A DNA stretch of 64,000 nucleotides from Pieris napi (taxonomy: Eukaryota; Arthropoda; Insecta; Lepidoptera; Pieridae). Position numbers and translations under genes: made by a program. Shown here piece after piece: positions 47,801 to 61,288 of the stretch (the first letter of the stretch is position 1; each line of letters begins with the position of its first letter). The stretch spans positions 9,424,001 to 9,488,000 of the forward strand of contig NC_062241.1 in NCBI RefSeq assembly GCF_905475465.1. Reading direction: 5' to 3'. The notes below the pieces were generated by a model. The model had not been told where the DNA came from, made no database searches, and saw nothing but the letters and a program-made list of their open reading frames with translations.

Positions 47801-48550
47801 TCGCTTTAATAATTATCTCCCTCATAATACATAAAGATAGGCCGATAATGAAGCTTCTTACTACTTATACACTTTATTATTTATAAGTATTTCTACGGAC
47901 TTTTAAAATTTAGTAGTTTCAACGTTTATTTGGAAATTCCAATCGATATCGCAATTTTATTACAAAATACAATTTGGATATATGTAGTTTACTCTGTATT
48001 TATTGTTTCCTTTTGCCTTGATTATTTAATGTTTTGTTCTCGTTAATTTTTAAGAACAGATCAATTAATTATTTTATTAATACGAAAGATATTATGTTAT
48101 GATACTTATGTAACTATGTATTATGTAATTGATCGAAATTAATTGCACTTTATCACCGCTAATGATGCCTACGTATCAAGCTCAAAAGAAAACAATTGAT
48201 AGTTGGTTCATGATATTCGTCTTAAAAGAAATAAAATTTAGAATTTATTCTTTTAGTTTAATTTCGAACATAGGTCAATGTTTTATTTACTTTAAAAGGT
48301 ATCATCTCATTATTAAATTAAATATTATATAGAATAGGTATAAGCCAGGCAAGCTGTGGTATTAGGTAATGCCAACGTGCAATAAGTACTAAGATCGTAA
48401 TAAGTGTTTTACGTCAATACGATTACACAACGCGTATTTATTACATAGACGAGAAAAATATAAGACAATTTGGTTTCATAATGTGGAAATGAACATGAAA
48501 TATCACAAAGTTTTTCGACGATAAGTTAGGTTTTGGGCGAATTTGCTCAC
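41899..48550 (-). other. Tis11 intron 2
   Basis: 6.6-kb intron with no recognised repeat or nested gene. It contains GC-richer islands at about 45830-46330 and 47690-47770 (the latter with GTGACGTAGTCGTCA, a CRE-like site) that could be enhancers or an internal promoter. That role is inference from composition only. Confidence 0.5.
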
Positions 48551-48580
48551 CGGCGTGCTAAGACTCCTAGGAGCCTCGCA
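48551..48580 (-). CDS. Tis11: Tis11 coding exon 2 (30-nt microexon)
   Basis: Ten codons, CEAPRSLSTP, between acceptor TTTCTTTTTCTAG and donor GTGAGC, phase 0 at both ends. The exact splice signals and preserved frame support it. The peptide itself is not diagnostic, so this exon is less certain than its neighbours and could be cassette-type. Confidence 0.65.
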
Positions 48581-51500
48581 CTAGAAAAAGAAACAAAATA
48601 TGAGTTATTAATTCTATAATATGTATAGCATTTAATCTTAACTGTATTTTCTTTATCTATCTGCTGTAGATATAATGTAATCAACGATAATGTAAAAATT
48701 ATGTTGAAAATTTATGAAATAGCAGTTCATTCGTTCAACATTCCGTTGTGGCAAGAATTGTAGCTAAGCGTCTTCAATTGTTCAATTAAAAGTATATTTT
48801 GTTCTTTGTTGGGGTGCCTTCAATTGGGATGTCATTGTATGTATTACAATAATGACATTTCATATCACAATTAGAATATACTTCGAGCTTTTAACTAAGG
48901 GCCAACCCTATCCAAAGTGTGGGAGACATTATGCGAACATACGTTCTCAGAGATCGCTAATTACTTTGTCTCCAAGGCAACAGATGTGCCACATCCGCTC
49001 AAATATTTTTCCAGTGCAAATTAGCACAAATTACGATAAAACACCATATTCAATATCAAGGATCCATTAACGACACCAAATATTTAGCAGTTCTTTTAAG
49101 ATTTTAAATTTTAATAGATTAAAAGTCTTTGTAAAGAAAAAGCTAAAACAAGAATAGCTTCATAAATGTGAGATCTTGAGGGATAAGCACTAAACCTCAA
49201 ACATTAGTACAAAAAGTTGAACGTTACTAAAATACATAGGTTAGAATGGATATAAAATATACCTGTATGTTTCATTAAAGGAATTTAAACAAAGAAATGC
49301 GTATTCATTAGCAAAGTATAATTCAGCGCGAAATTTTTCGCCTCGTGTTAAATCAAATTATTTATGGCAATATTCTCGAGGCTGCTATTTTGTAATGTTT
49401 TGATGTTATACGACTGAACACAAAATATAGCAACGAATTTAAATTACCCTTTGTTGGGAGGTTTCCAGTTCCACCTACGCTGACAGAACCACGCTACAGA
49501 ATATATTATTTACAAAAGAACACACGATTACGATGAGATTCACTTTCGACGGTTCAGTTCGTTGTGTAGAAATTGTAAGTAGTTATATTATAAAAACTTT
49601 CTGGATGATTTTTCTCTTTTAGGATATGTTAATAAATCATTTAGTCACGTTAATAATATTGGGCGTAGGTACATCACAAAGGCACACTTATTTCTTATAT
49701 GTACTAAAACTTAGCCAAAAGATATTAAATAAAGTTTTAAAATGATTGTTATATTATATTTATACCTATGTATAGATTTAGTATGGTTATTATTTGTGTT
49801 ATATAATACGTACTGGTTGTGTGTATAATAAAGTGCAAATTAAGCAAACATGTGCTCAGCGTCTGTAATTCATAGAAAGACATTGAGAACCGGACGTGAC
49901 TCTTGCGCGATTATTTTTAGACTTTACTGATGTTATTGAGACAAAAGTTTTTTATACTGTCGATTTAATTTATTTGTCGTAACTACTATTATGAAGCACA
50001 TGTCTGTATACCGGATTTTGAGACGGGGTCCTCTATTAAAAGCTAGTCATAAGTTGTATATCGTCGATGTAGAATGATAACCTCGTATGTCCAGAGAACC
50101 AAACATTGCAGGAAACGAAAATAAATGTTTCATTTCGTCAATGTTCGTTAAATATTATTATGTGCTTGTCCATAATTTTAGATGGTAAAAAGGACTTATT
50201 TATTAATAACACAAACAAGTCCTTACTTCATAATTATACCAGTTAAATGATAAGAGTCTCAGAATAAATAATTAATGTTTTTTTGACATACAAGGTTATC
50301 AATCTACAGTGAAGATATAAAAAAAAACACAAACCAATGATTATGGCGTCGAAATGCAGCCTTAAAGCGTTAGAAAACGACGAAAGCGATAAGGTGCTTT
50401 TACGTAGAAAACACAATAAGAATACCCTGAATGTACAAAGCCGGGGGAGCTTGTAAATAAAACAACAGGTTGAACAAACTGCGTTAAATATCGAGGAAAC
50501 AGTATCAGCCTGGGTCAGCAAGATAACTTATGAACTCACGGACTAGTTTCGGATAAGTTATCGACTTGCGTCACGACCATATTTTTATTGATAATACATA
50601 TTTTAAATTTCTTTCAGGATTTCCTATTGTAAAAGCGTAGTATTTCTGAGGTGTGTGGAGCAATTAAGAAATCTTATTTGTAAATTGCACCAAACGAGGC
50701 TCAGACGTTTTCCATGGACAATAGTTTTCCTCCAACACATACCTATAAATAATATATGACTAATAATAGCAACCGCAATTATGAGGTAAAAATATGTATC
50801 GCAGTTTATTTTAAGAGCAGAGCTAAAAAAGAATACGTTAAGTCCGAGGTACTGATGCGTGTCCCAGCTTACCCCACTTGTCATGGTGCTGACTCCTCAC
50901 CCAATGACCAATAGGGTACATAACTAAGATCCTATCATAGAATTAACGATAAATTTTTGTACATTATACTATGTGTACTGTAGGGGAGGAGTATTATAAT
51001 TGTGTCAGTCATTTTTATTTGGTTTCATAGGGCCGACACAGTATATACGATAAAACGCATAGTGCGTTAAAAGTTCTTTTATATCCTCTGAATGCAAAAC
51101 AAAATTTAAACAATGATCTTCAGATTTCAGCCAACCAAAACTGACCGTTACCTTTCATTCCCTATATTTATAATATAAATTCAACACAAAAACTTCTCGC
51201 ATCTCGATATAAATTTAACAAAAAGGAAAAAATAAGACTAATGATGATTGTGATAAAACAACAAATAACAATCCTTATCTAAATTGTAGATACGAAATAT
51301 ATAATTAATTATGTATTACCATAACTGCGCATTCAAACGAACACAACAGCTTAAAATGTCTCGGTAAAGGCTTATTACTAATACATATATTTTATCTGTT
51401 CCTATAGCCTCTGTTGTATTCGATTGTTAGCTGTTATATCCACAACTATTTCAGCTGATCATCATCTATCAAATTGCTTAAACAGCAAACAGTTCTAAAC

Positions 51501-54500
51501 CATCAAAGCCGTAGGTATTAACTAGTATAATTATTCACGTGCATGCTTTACTGCATTTCATGGGCCCTTGAGTTCGTAGGTACGATTCCACTCGAGCGCA
51601 ACCAAGCACGATGCATGCGATTTGATAATATTGCGCTATCGATCTATAATAGTATACGCAATAGTGCGTGATTGTTTTGAAGCAAACCTTATGAAACTTA
51701 ATAGAAATAGTAGCCGTAGTAACAGCGATGGCTCAACATATAAAGCCCTTTAATTAATTGCTTAATTGAATATCATGAAATCTTTTGCAGTTATCAATAG
51801 TTGACAAGTTTATGAACAATTTATCTTTAAGTTCCCTACTAATAAAAGTTTGTAAACATACAACCAATACGCTTTACTCTGTAGCGTTTTGAAAATCAAT
51901 TTTAGGTTTTCAGCTTGCTTGAGAAACCGTATAAGACTTGAGATCAGTCGCATAGTGAAGGAAGTTCCAAACATACTTGTATTGGGAAAATTGATACTGG
52001 ACTTTTTGTATTAAACTATGATCGAACTAGACGATTATTGATTGGCAGATTTATAATTAGTCATATTAATACATTACATCCACATTACGTGTATCCAGTT
52101 GCGTTGTTGCTTAGATAACCTCGGTAATAATAACGTGTAATATAAGATTACGTACATAAACATTCTAATATAACGTTACACAACCTTAAGGTAGTGGGAA
52201 ATTCGGTATGTGTAATTGTGTCACTATAAAAATAACAAAAGACGACTAATTGGGCCAGTGTCCGTAACTTTTGGTGCACATTTCGCAGCAAATTAAAAAA
52301 CGACCTAGAAGTGCTGATAAACGGTTGAACTGTAAACTAAAATCTTACGATGAAAAACATGAACTAGAAAGTCACAAGTACGCATTACAAGAACAAAGAG
52401 AAATAATATTTATCTAGGAACAGTCATGGTCTGCCAAGGAGGAAGTACAAAGGAGACCTTGTAAAGTTCAACGGCATTAAATGATTCAACAAACTCAACC
52501 TAATTAAATTTATACGAGCAATTTAAAATTCGTAAAATCACTCCAAATGTAACGAAATACTTTAGCCCTTTTCCACGCTTATCGAATTTTAGCGAACGGA
52601 AACTCGTGTTCAGTAAACCAGGAAATTTTGACAACCTTAAAAGTTCGTCGACTGGATGACAGCATGACTTCCGTCACCCGAGAGAAACTTGACCTTTGAG
52701 CTCTGCTCCTTTGCACACTTGACATGCACGTTATGTATATTTAAATAATTCCGACCCGTACATGCGTTTCCGTAGAAAAGGCATTTGAATCTATGTTCTG
52801 TACAGTCTTATTACTAATTTATAAAACATGGTATCGCCGAATATTAGGAATTGAAGGTTCAAGCACTATAACAGTCAAGGAAGTTTCCACTCAAAAACTA
52901 TACTGTCTCAAAATGGTAATGTTTTGATATCGCGATCTATAGGAAGTACGTGATCGATCAGTTCCAAAAATGGAGGTATGATCATCGTGACATAGATTAT
53001 GCAACGCGGCACTGACCTACCATCGTGCCACTTTCATTATTGACACACAAACTATAAACGAAGATCACTTACTATCACTGAAACGTGCTCACTGCTCACC
53101 TATAACACTTACTTCATACCTGTAACTCTTCCACGAATTCCGTACAAGGTATACGTAATCACAAGATGTGTTAGTAACGCTTAGTAGATAAATAATTCTA
53201 ATTATTTATGTATTGGGACTAAAATCTCGATTTGGACAATAAAGAAATAGTGTCGGTACCGATAAATGACTAGATAAGCTTCGCAAATTATAAACATTTT
53301 TTATTTTTATTTTACATCATCATTTTTAAAAATGAATAGATATATAATTATTGTACGTGACGTTAAGGCAATAAAGTACTTACTACTCGTAGTTAGGTAC
53401 CGTATTTATCCATTGTAATAAACAAGCGATAAATGCAATTGCGTTCTATTAATTGGCATTTATTTACACGACTAGAAACAAACAATTCTTTAGTTATTAC
53501 TACATCAAATAGTGAATATACATATTTATGTATGTTTACAACACGACTTATAACAGATTATATACCTTAAAATATAATTTAATGTACATAATATATATAA
53601 ACAAATTCGCCAAGCACATCTTGCCTTCCATGTATATACTTAAAATGTGTTCCAATGAACAATTCAAATTATTCATTGAGTAATTAAAATTGTCTTTATA
53701 TTTCAAACCACTTATGAGTCAACGAGGGCACGCTAGGGTGAGTTTATTTTGTAACAGATTAAATTAGCATCGTAATGACTTTTAATGAAACCCGGATCCA
53801 TAAATAATTTTACACACACAATGTGGACGACACATTGGAGGTCGTTTTACAGGTGTCATTGCGCAGTGGTTTTGGGGTGACACCCCATTTACATACGGAA
53901 TTCCAAAATGTGGAACCTGTTTCAAATATAGCAATACATATTTTGATACATTATATTAGTCAGAGATGGTTACTAAAGAATCCTTTATAATATGTATACT
54001 GGATTTTTCACGTCAATAGTATCCCGCATCCATATTATCTTATACTATTTGGCTTTTCTTAAATTTCAGCGTATCAGCTCGTGCTTTAAAATTACACTTT
54101 AATGCCTTCATATTACAATACCTATTTAATGTTGTAAGGTTTCGTCTTGTAACACTTTAAAACCGCATTACTCAATGTTTAGTGCAATAGGTATGATTAT
54201 ACTAAATGGCAAATCAGGAAGGAAAATTACATAGGAAAGAGCTGACAATGAAACAATACTCGAAAGTGACTTCGAAAGTTCTCTTCCTCTTGGCACATAA
54301 GATATCAGTGCACGCGCGGATTATAATCGCTGTAATAGTAGTTTGTGCAATGCTTATGCAAACTGCAATCGTGCGCAACGTACGAAATGACGCTTCGCTG
54401 CAACTATTGCGCTCATCTCATTTTAATGTTTGGCCTACTAGGGACCACTACATCGATAAAGTCTATAGTTCGTCTATTTGATTATTACACGAGAATTTAA

Positions 54501-54504
54501 CCTT

Positions 54505-54551
54505 TACTAAGGACTTAGTAACTCTTTAGTAAAGTTGCTAAGTCCTTAGTA
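54505..54551. repeat. 18-bp hairpin
   Basis: Arms 54505-54522 (TACTAAGGACTTAGTAAC) and 54534-54551 pair along 18 positions with a single G-U wobble (on the minus strand the same position would be an A-C mismatch), leaving an 11-nt loop. No neighbouring repeat explains it. Confidence 0.8.
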
Positions 54552-56026
54552 GTATAGATCGATTTCGATTCTTCTTGTTTAAAGATTACGGAACAGCTAC
54601 ATTTGAAGAAGTCATTTTGCTTTTTATTATCAATGTAATATGAAGTTTGTAATGAAATACCGAGAAAATAAAAATAGTTTTCAATTTAATCGCTTCTGGG
54701 CAGCGTGAAATGAGAAATGGTGCGTTAAGTATCGTACTCTTATTGAAAATCTAAGCTTGTGAAACGATAAACTGTAAGGCTCTGTTACGAAACGAGAAAA
54801 GAAAGTTAAACCGTTTCGGCTGAGAGCTTGTCGCTCTACTTGGATTGCGGTTATGTTATTGTTGCACTTCGAGCATTACCGCATACGTCCTGCTTTTAAC
54901 ATATCAAAGACGACTAAAAGATCACTATACAGACAAACGTTTCGACCTATAATTAAAACCTAAGATAACATTAAGTCCGGAATACTGTATAAATAATCTA
55001 AAGTAAGCATATTATAGATACATCAAGTAAATAGCACGCACCTCTAATAGACATAAAGAAGTTGTTAAATATAATTAGCGATAAGCAAAAAATAAACCTC
55101 AAGGTCAAGGATACAGCCATTCTTTATACTTTAACAATCGAGTTTATATCACGAGCACAGATTTTAATCTAGTTTACCTCACATTTAAAAATTTACTTTT
55201 TTAAGTAGAGCATTAAACAGTGACCCTCTCAAACACGACTAGAATAACGATGTTTTGATGTTGCGTAAGATACGTTCTTTACGGGCAATTATGTAAAGCG
55301 ACACAAAGTGGGTAGACGAGGTCGCTTATGGTAAAAGTGTTACGCGCCGTGGCCTGCGCTTGATTCGTTGTGACGCAACAGAGAATGTGTGCCAAAACTG
55401 CAGCCAAAAGTTAACAGATTAAGTTATATCTAATCTCATATAGACGTTTATAAAGGGCTTATTGCAATGAATTGTTAAATCATGTAACGTAGACGCTGTT
55501 TCTACATTTGAAAGTGAAACGGATATCGGAACTGGATTTTGAAATTGTGCCAGTGTTCGCTTTCGGTGCACTTCATCATGCGAGGCGTATTGTATCAAAC
55601 TAGATCAATATAATGAACTCAGTCTATATGTTACATAAATATAGATAGTCGAATAAATGTTAATTTAGTTGGTACTGAATGACTCCATACTTGTAGTAGA
55701 TGCCACGCGGTATTTTCATTTGGGAAGCAAACGACACAATATCGTTAACTAATTTCGTCCATCAAGTGTTTACTTTGCCTTATACGCGTAATAGAATTTA
55801 CGCTTTTGTGTGTAATTGTTAAGAACTCCGGGTCAACAAAGGTTTGAAAGATATGTACAGGCATATTGTTGTCTGTTGGAACATTAATGTTCCAGTCCTT
55901 ATCAGTCGTCGAGATAAGATACAGCACCCTTTGTTTATGTACTGCACTCCAACATAAGACCTCAGATATGCATTATCAATGTATTTAAGTACCAACTATT
56001 AACTTGTTTGAACTCTCAATTCTCGT

Positions 56027-56046
56027 CACGTTTATTAATAAACGTG
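56027..56046. repeat. 20-bp perfect palindrome
   Basis: CACGTTTATT followed directly by its reverse complement, with no spacer. Could be a binding site for a dimeric factor or chance. Confidence 0.8.
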
Positions 56047-59000
56047 TTTGTGAGAACCATAGCACGTTTGTTATTTAAATGTCCTACGAATTCTATATAT
56101 TTGTTATACAAAAAAGCGACTATGTCTTAAATTAAGAATTTGTGCAACGTGACCTAAACAACGCATAGCATTTTAAATTCACGATTAATAACAAAACATG
56201 TTAACGATTTGCGATAACTCCGCTACACGTGACAGCTTATCATAAATGACTTATTTTTTGTAACAGAATATTAAAACCAATAGTAAAATAACTTAAAGTA
56301 AGAGGTTAGATATGATAGTATTAATGACTCGTATCTCTATGAACATAGCATCTATTTTGACTTTTCAAGCGTAGGCGATCTTCGTCATCGCGGCAATGAA
56401 CTCTCGCATTTGCTAAAACAATTAGCGACTATTGATGACATTCACTTAGAACTGGTTGGAATGCTCTCTGGTTATACTTGTTTTCTTAATAATATTAAGG
56501 TTATGAAATCAATGCTTTTGTAACGACGAAAAACAATGAACTAAATGTTCACCTTACACGTGGGTGTCAAGATTGCAGCATAGCTATCAGGGTCGTATTT
56601 GCCTTAATTTGTGTCCCCGGCTGTCGAAACTGAGAATGAATCTTCAGTGTGAACGATGTCCGTTCAAGGCGAACCGCATTTTAAATCTCAATATTCTTAG
56701 GAAAGACACCTTGGTAAATGACGCTTATAATATTAATACCTCTTGGTAACAAAGGACTGACTTATCTACGAATATCGATAACATTTTATAAAGAATCTTG
56801 CTATGTTGACCTACTAAATACGCCATGCGATTAGAATATTTCCGTCGAACAATTTTTGGTAAGATAACAATTGAATTGCGGTGGAAGTTCTGACAGATAA
56901 CTTGTGGCTAAATCCTGAACGCGTATAACGAAATTTTATACATTTTTTACAAATTGGAAATCGTTAAGGCATTAATCTGGTAACTCGGACCGGTTGCATT
57001 AGACTAGTAGTTTCCAGTACGGTAGGCTCATTTCGTAATATACTTGCTTGAGTGAACGCAACACTTAATGCAATTACTAAAGCTGAATGGATCACTATGC
57101 ATGAAATGTAAAAGCATTATACCTAATAATTCTTAATAAAGCAGGCATTGATAAACGAGAGCCAATCTGCTGCTGCAAATACTTGATGGAGATACTACCA
57201 TTAAATCAAGTATTTTTCAAGCCACTTTATAAGCGACTTCATGTTTAAGTCGTTTAATATATGAAATAAAATTAATACAGGAAAAACTGACTTTTAAAGA
57301 GCAAAAACAACTAAATTATTGCAGGTTTTGAACAGTGTTGGAGAAGCTAATAAATGTTTTCATGCTATCAACACAATGTTGGACCTTAAAGATGTTTTGT
57401 TGTGTCTTCGAATGGCGCCAGTACAGATTAACATTTCGCCAACACAGCATACAAGGAAATAATTCGATACGTGCTATGATACCAGCTCCCACAATTGTTT
57501 GCACTGTACTCGAAGGTTTCTGCAATCTTGGGAAATGACTTGAGACCAGAACCGGCCGTTTGAGAAACTTAATATTGCGAAAACTGGAAAGTTTACTTGA
57601 AGATTACCAACATGTAAATATTTGCGAGGTTTCTGAACTGTTAGCATGTGTCACGGGAAAAATCTAGTTATCTTGGTAATATAATTCTTACTTTACTGTC
57701 TTAAGTCGATAACATGAAGACTTATCCAAAAGACACCATCGTTTAAGTAGACAAAATACACCCTCCTCTTATTCATAAGTTCATAACCGTCAAAGTGCTA
57801 TAATATGTGTGCTTATGTGTGAATATGGTGTCACTATGAATTTATAAACACGTTCATACGTGTCAAAATTTAATTAAAGCTAAATAGGGTTAGTTTTCAT
57901 AGCAGTATTTGAAAATACTGAACGTAGTTAGAAATACTATTGTTAGCAAACGCGCATAGTTGTAGCGATAACACGCTCCGATACCCCTGATACTGACCAG
58001 CAATTGGCAAACTCAGCTGTAAAATTATATTCTAAATTGATACCAGACATAATTTTGCTTTGTGAACTTTTTATCAAAAAGTAGATAATTACGTACTTCC
58101 AAGATTCTTTAACAATACAATTCCCATGTAATCCAGTAATCCGCAAAAACATACATGCTGCTCCCGTCTTTGTCTGGTCTTTTACTTGGTTCATTATATA
58201 CCGAAGTTTTTGATTCGGGAAAAAATAGTGGCTAGGGTCATTAGATGCGATTTATTAAAATTAATTATTCCATGCGCAAACCTTCTATCAGCAAAACACG
58301 CCAAAAAGTGGCGGGACAAATAAAACCGAACAAAACCGAGTTTGTATATGTAATATTTACTGTGGCAAGTACCATTTTCTTTCAAGCAAATTTTTCCTTT
58401 AGAAATTGAGCTTAAAGAAATCTACTTGAGCTGGTATGATTGTTTATCGACCCCTCTTGTAGAAAAATTGAACAAAGCTCTATCTGCGCACAAAAGCCTT
58501 TTTATCTCGTCAGGCAAGTTGTAAATGGCGTGCATTGTAAATAGCAGGTAGACGGTTGTAGGTGTAGAACGGTTAAACGGCCAAAATTCACAAAAAAAGA
58601 CGCACCTTTCAAAATTCCCATCGTAATCAAAGCGCTCCTACTACTACGCGAAGTCTTTGTATAGATAGCTTTTCACGCAGCAGTGTTATTTCAAAAATGG
58701 AATAAAACCTTATCACATTGTTTTCAGCATAGACACGAGAAGTCCTTCGAACATTTATATTATATTAAAATTAGTAGGTGATGAAAATAAATGGTCGCCT
58801 ATTGTTATTTATGATATAAATGTTGATGACGACTCACGTATATTTCTACAATAAAGTAACAATCACCAATCGTTATCAAACCTGTTTCTATCATTAAAGA
58901 AATATATTAAGCATTAATTAAGTGGACGTCAAGAGTTCGTTATTAGATTTGCTTTCAGTTTAAAAACCTGTAAAACAACAGACCTTTGAATGATACCACA

Positions 59001-61127
59001 TTCAATTCCCATTTCTGACAACTTTACTGAAGATATTTATATAGAAAGAAATAACTGGTATTTACGCTATCAATCGGGACGTAACATACATCGTAAAACA
59101 CTGTACGATTTCTACATTTCAAATTAAAATATTTTTATATCAAACTTACTAACTTGTACTACTACTATGGTTAAGCCACTAAACTTAATTGTATATAGAT
59201 ATAGACCACATACTTTAGAACGCAGACCATAGGTATCTTACTCTACATGACGATATCGCTAAAACTGGTCTGCTTTAAAATTGATAATGACCAACATTTT
59301 AATTAAAACAAAATTAAATAACCGCTTCTCCATTTGACGCACTTGTCTATCCTCAACGTATTAAAACCTAAAATGTAGGTTGAATTTTTTATATATTTCT
59401 CGGTCTTTGTTACCCTCTATATGCTTCGTTGAATATAAAACAGGGCAACCCTAAGCAACAAGTGTACGCAATATAAAGAAACCACAAAAACTGAGCAGGT
59501 AGCGTAAATGCATTTCAAAGAAAAAATAACCGTATGAATTAGTTAATAGAACCGGTTTTGCGTTGCCCCTAAAGATACAGTCGAAGGGCAGCCACTATTC
59601 CATTATAGGCTCTATTACAATGGATGAGGATTTATTTTCTCATAAGGGCGGAGATAAAACACCAGTCACACCACTTAGCTGTGTCTGCTCTTCACCCCTG
59701 CTGAGATTTGAAAGGATTTGTCAAGTTATAAGATCCTACGAATAATAATTGTGCTATCAAGTATATAATGGTTATATACTAAAACAAGTTTAATTAAATA
59801 ACGTGAATTCTTTATAAGTTACCAAAATTTTAATAGTTGATTTGTTCTTAAGATTGAATCGTCTGCTAATATACAGATTTACACCATATATAGTTATACT
59901 ATTTTTATAATTTTAGAAGCTAAATTTACAACCAAGTTTGAGGCAGATTAAACGTGTAAGGGGTTTTAGGATTTAAATGCTTTATCGTCACTAAAACGCG
60001 CTAAAGTTCGGAAATTGTTAAGATTTGGCTTAACAAAATTCCGTCCCTACCTACAAAAGAATCCAAATGATATGAACATCTCGATTTGATTAAATCTGCT
60101 TGGGATATTGTAGAACTTAAACCGCAGTATTTCTTAATCAGTTTGATATACTTTTACTTTTTAGAGGAAACTCGATTCTATTATACACGTGCCCGTTTAA
60201 GGTGCTAAACAATCTTTTAGGTTTTTGTTCATTGTAAGAATGATTATTTAATATCATTAGACGGATACGTTCAACTTTCCTCAAAATATATATTAGTATT
60301 TAGGTACCTATGCGATGAATCGAAGCTAACAAAACTATAAACGTTTTTTCTTTCTTTTATATCATAATATTTTTTATTATTATTTAATTTCTATGCATAT
60401 ATAGCTATGTATATATTTATACTAAGCACTTATTACTGGTTTGAAAGGTTTTCCGTAAACTATAATTACGGTAACAGGAACTAACTTAGACGGTTTATGG
60501 CAACATGGAAAAGACAACTTACCTTGTAAAGCAAACTTTGATTACGTACTACTACTACCTAGTACAGTTTGCCTAGGGCCTAGTCAAATATGAACTTAAA
60601 AAAAAAATGTTTTTATTTGGTATTTGAGGAATCTATATGATTTACAATAATTGTTTAGTGAAGGTATTAAACATTTACTTATACGATACTTTAAACATGT
60701 CATCATAATCAGAATTAAAGGCAAGGTATTTTTTTCAATGTCGGTAGGTCAACGAAAGCATGGTCCATATTTCAGACCTAACCTAACATCAAAAACTGTG
60801 TAATAAACATGATATATTATGTACTAAATTCATAATGCAAGTTATTTTGGGGTTTCGTGTACCTAATACCAATGTAAGTTATTGTTAGATTGAGCTTACG
60901 AAATAAATAAATTAGGAACTCAGTATTTTAATTATTTAACACTAAAAAGGAACTATTCCTTAATCAATATTGAAAGATTATAGAAATAGACCGAACACGT
61001 GGGCCAAATGAGTTGAATGAATTTTAAGGCAAACCTTAGGATTTATAATAGATAAGTGGAAAGTAGTTATAGTAAAAGTGGTTAAGCTTTTAATAACATT
61101 CTATATAATAAGAGATATGGATCTTAC

Positions 61128-61187
61128 CTTCAAGAACAGATCACCAAAATCGTACAGCGCAGACTGATGCATTATGGCAGTAGACAT
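61128..61187 (-). CDS. Tis11: Tis11 coding exon 1
   Basis: Twenty codons reading MSTAIMHQSALYDFGDLFLK and ending in donor GTAAGA, phase 0. The ALYDFGDLFLK stretch resembles the conserved N-terminal leader of ZFP36L-type proteins (FDLSEVLCK). The start is the first ATG after an in-frame TAG at 61248-61250, 63 nt upstream, so the N-terminus is well fixed. It lies 12.5 kb from the next exon. Confidence 0.85.
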
Positions 61188-61258
61188 GATGTAGAAAACC
61201 AAGAAGGCACTAGTTGATATCCAGGATTTAGTTCTTGTTACGCGATACTATATTCGCC

Positions 61259-61288
61259 AACTGATACACCACGGCACGAAATTTTATA
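61259..61288 (-). promoter_or_regulatory. Tis11 core promoter (TATA plus initiator)
   Basis: Minus-strand TATAAAAT at 61281-61288 is followed by ATCAGTT (61259-61265), matching the arthropod initiator, with the initiator A at 61262. Spacing of about 26 nt from TATA to +1 is slightly short but usable. It predicts a 5'UTR of about 75 nt. A TATA-type promoter suits a rapidly induced gene of this family. Confidence 0.6.

Larger units (their letters stand above)
48581..61127 (-). other. Tis11 intron 1
   Basis: 12.5-kb intron. I found no coding sequence or named repeat. It contains a hairpin at 54505-54551, a 20-bp palindrome at 56027-56046 and scattered GC-richer patches (for example 55310-55380). 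Long first introns of this gene family commonly hold regulatory elements; none can be proven here. Confidence 0.5.
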
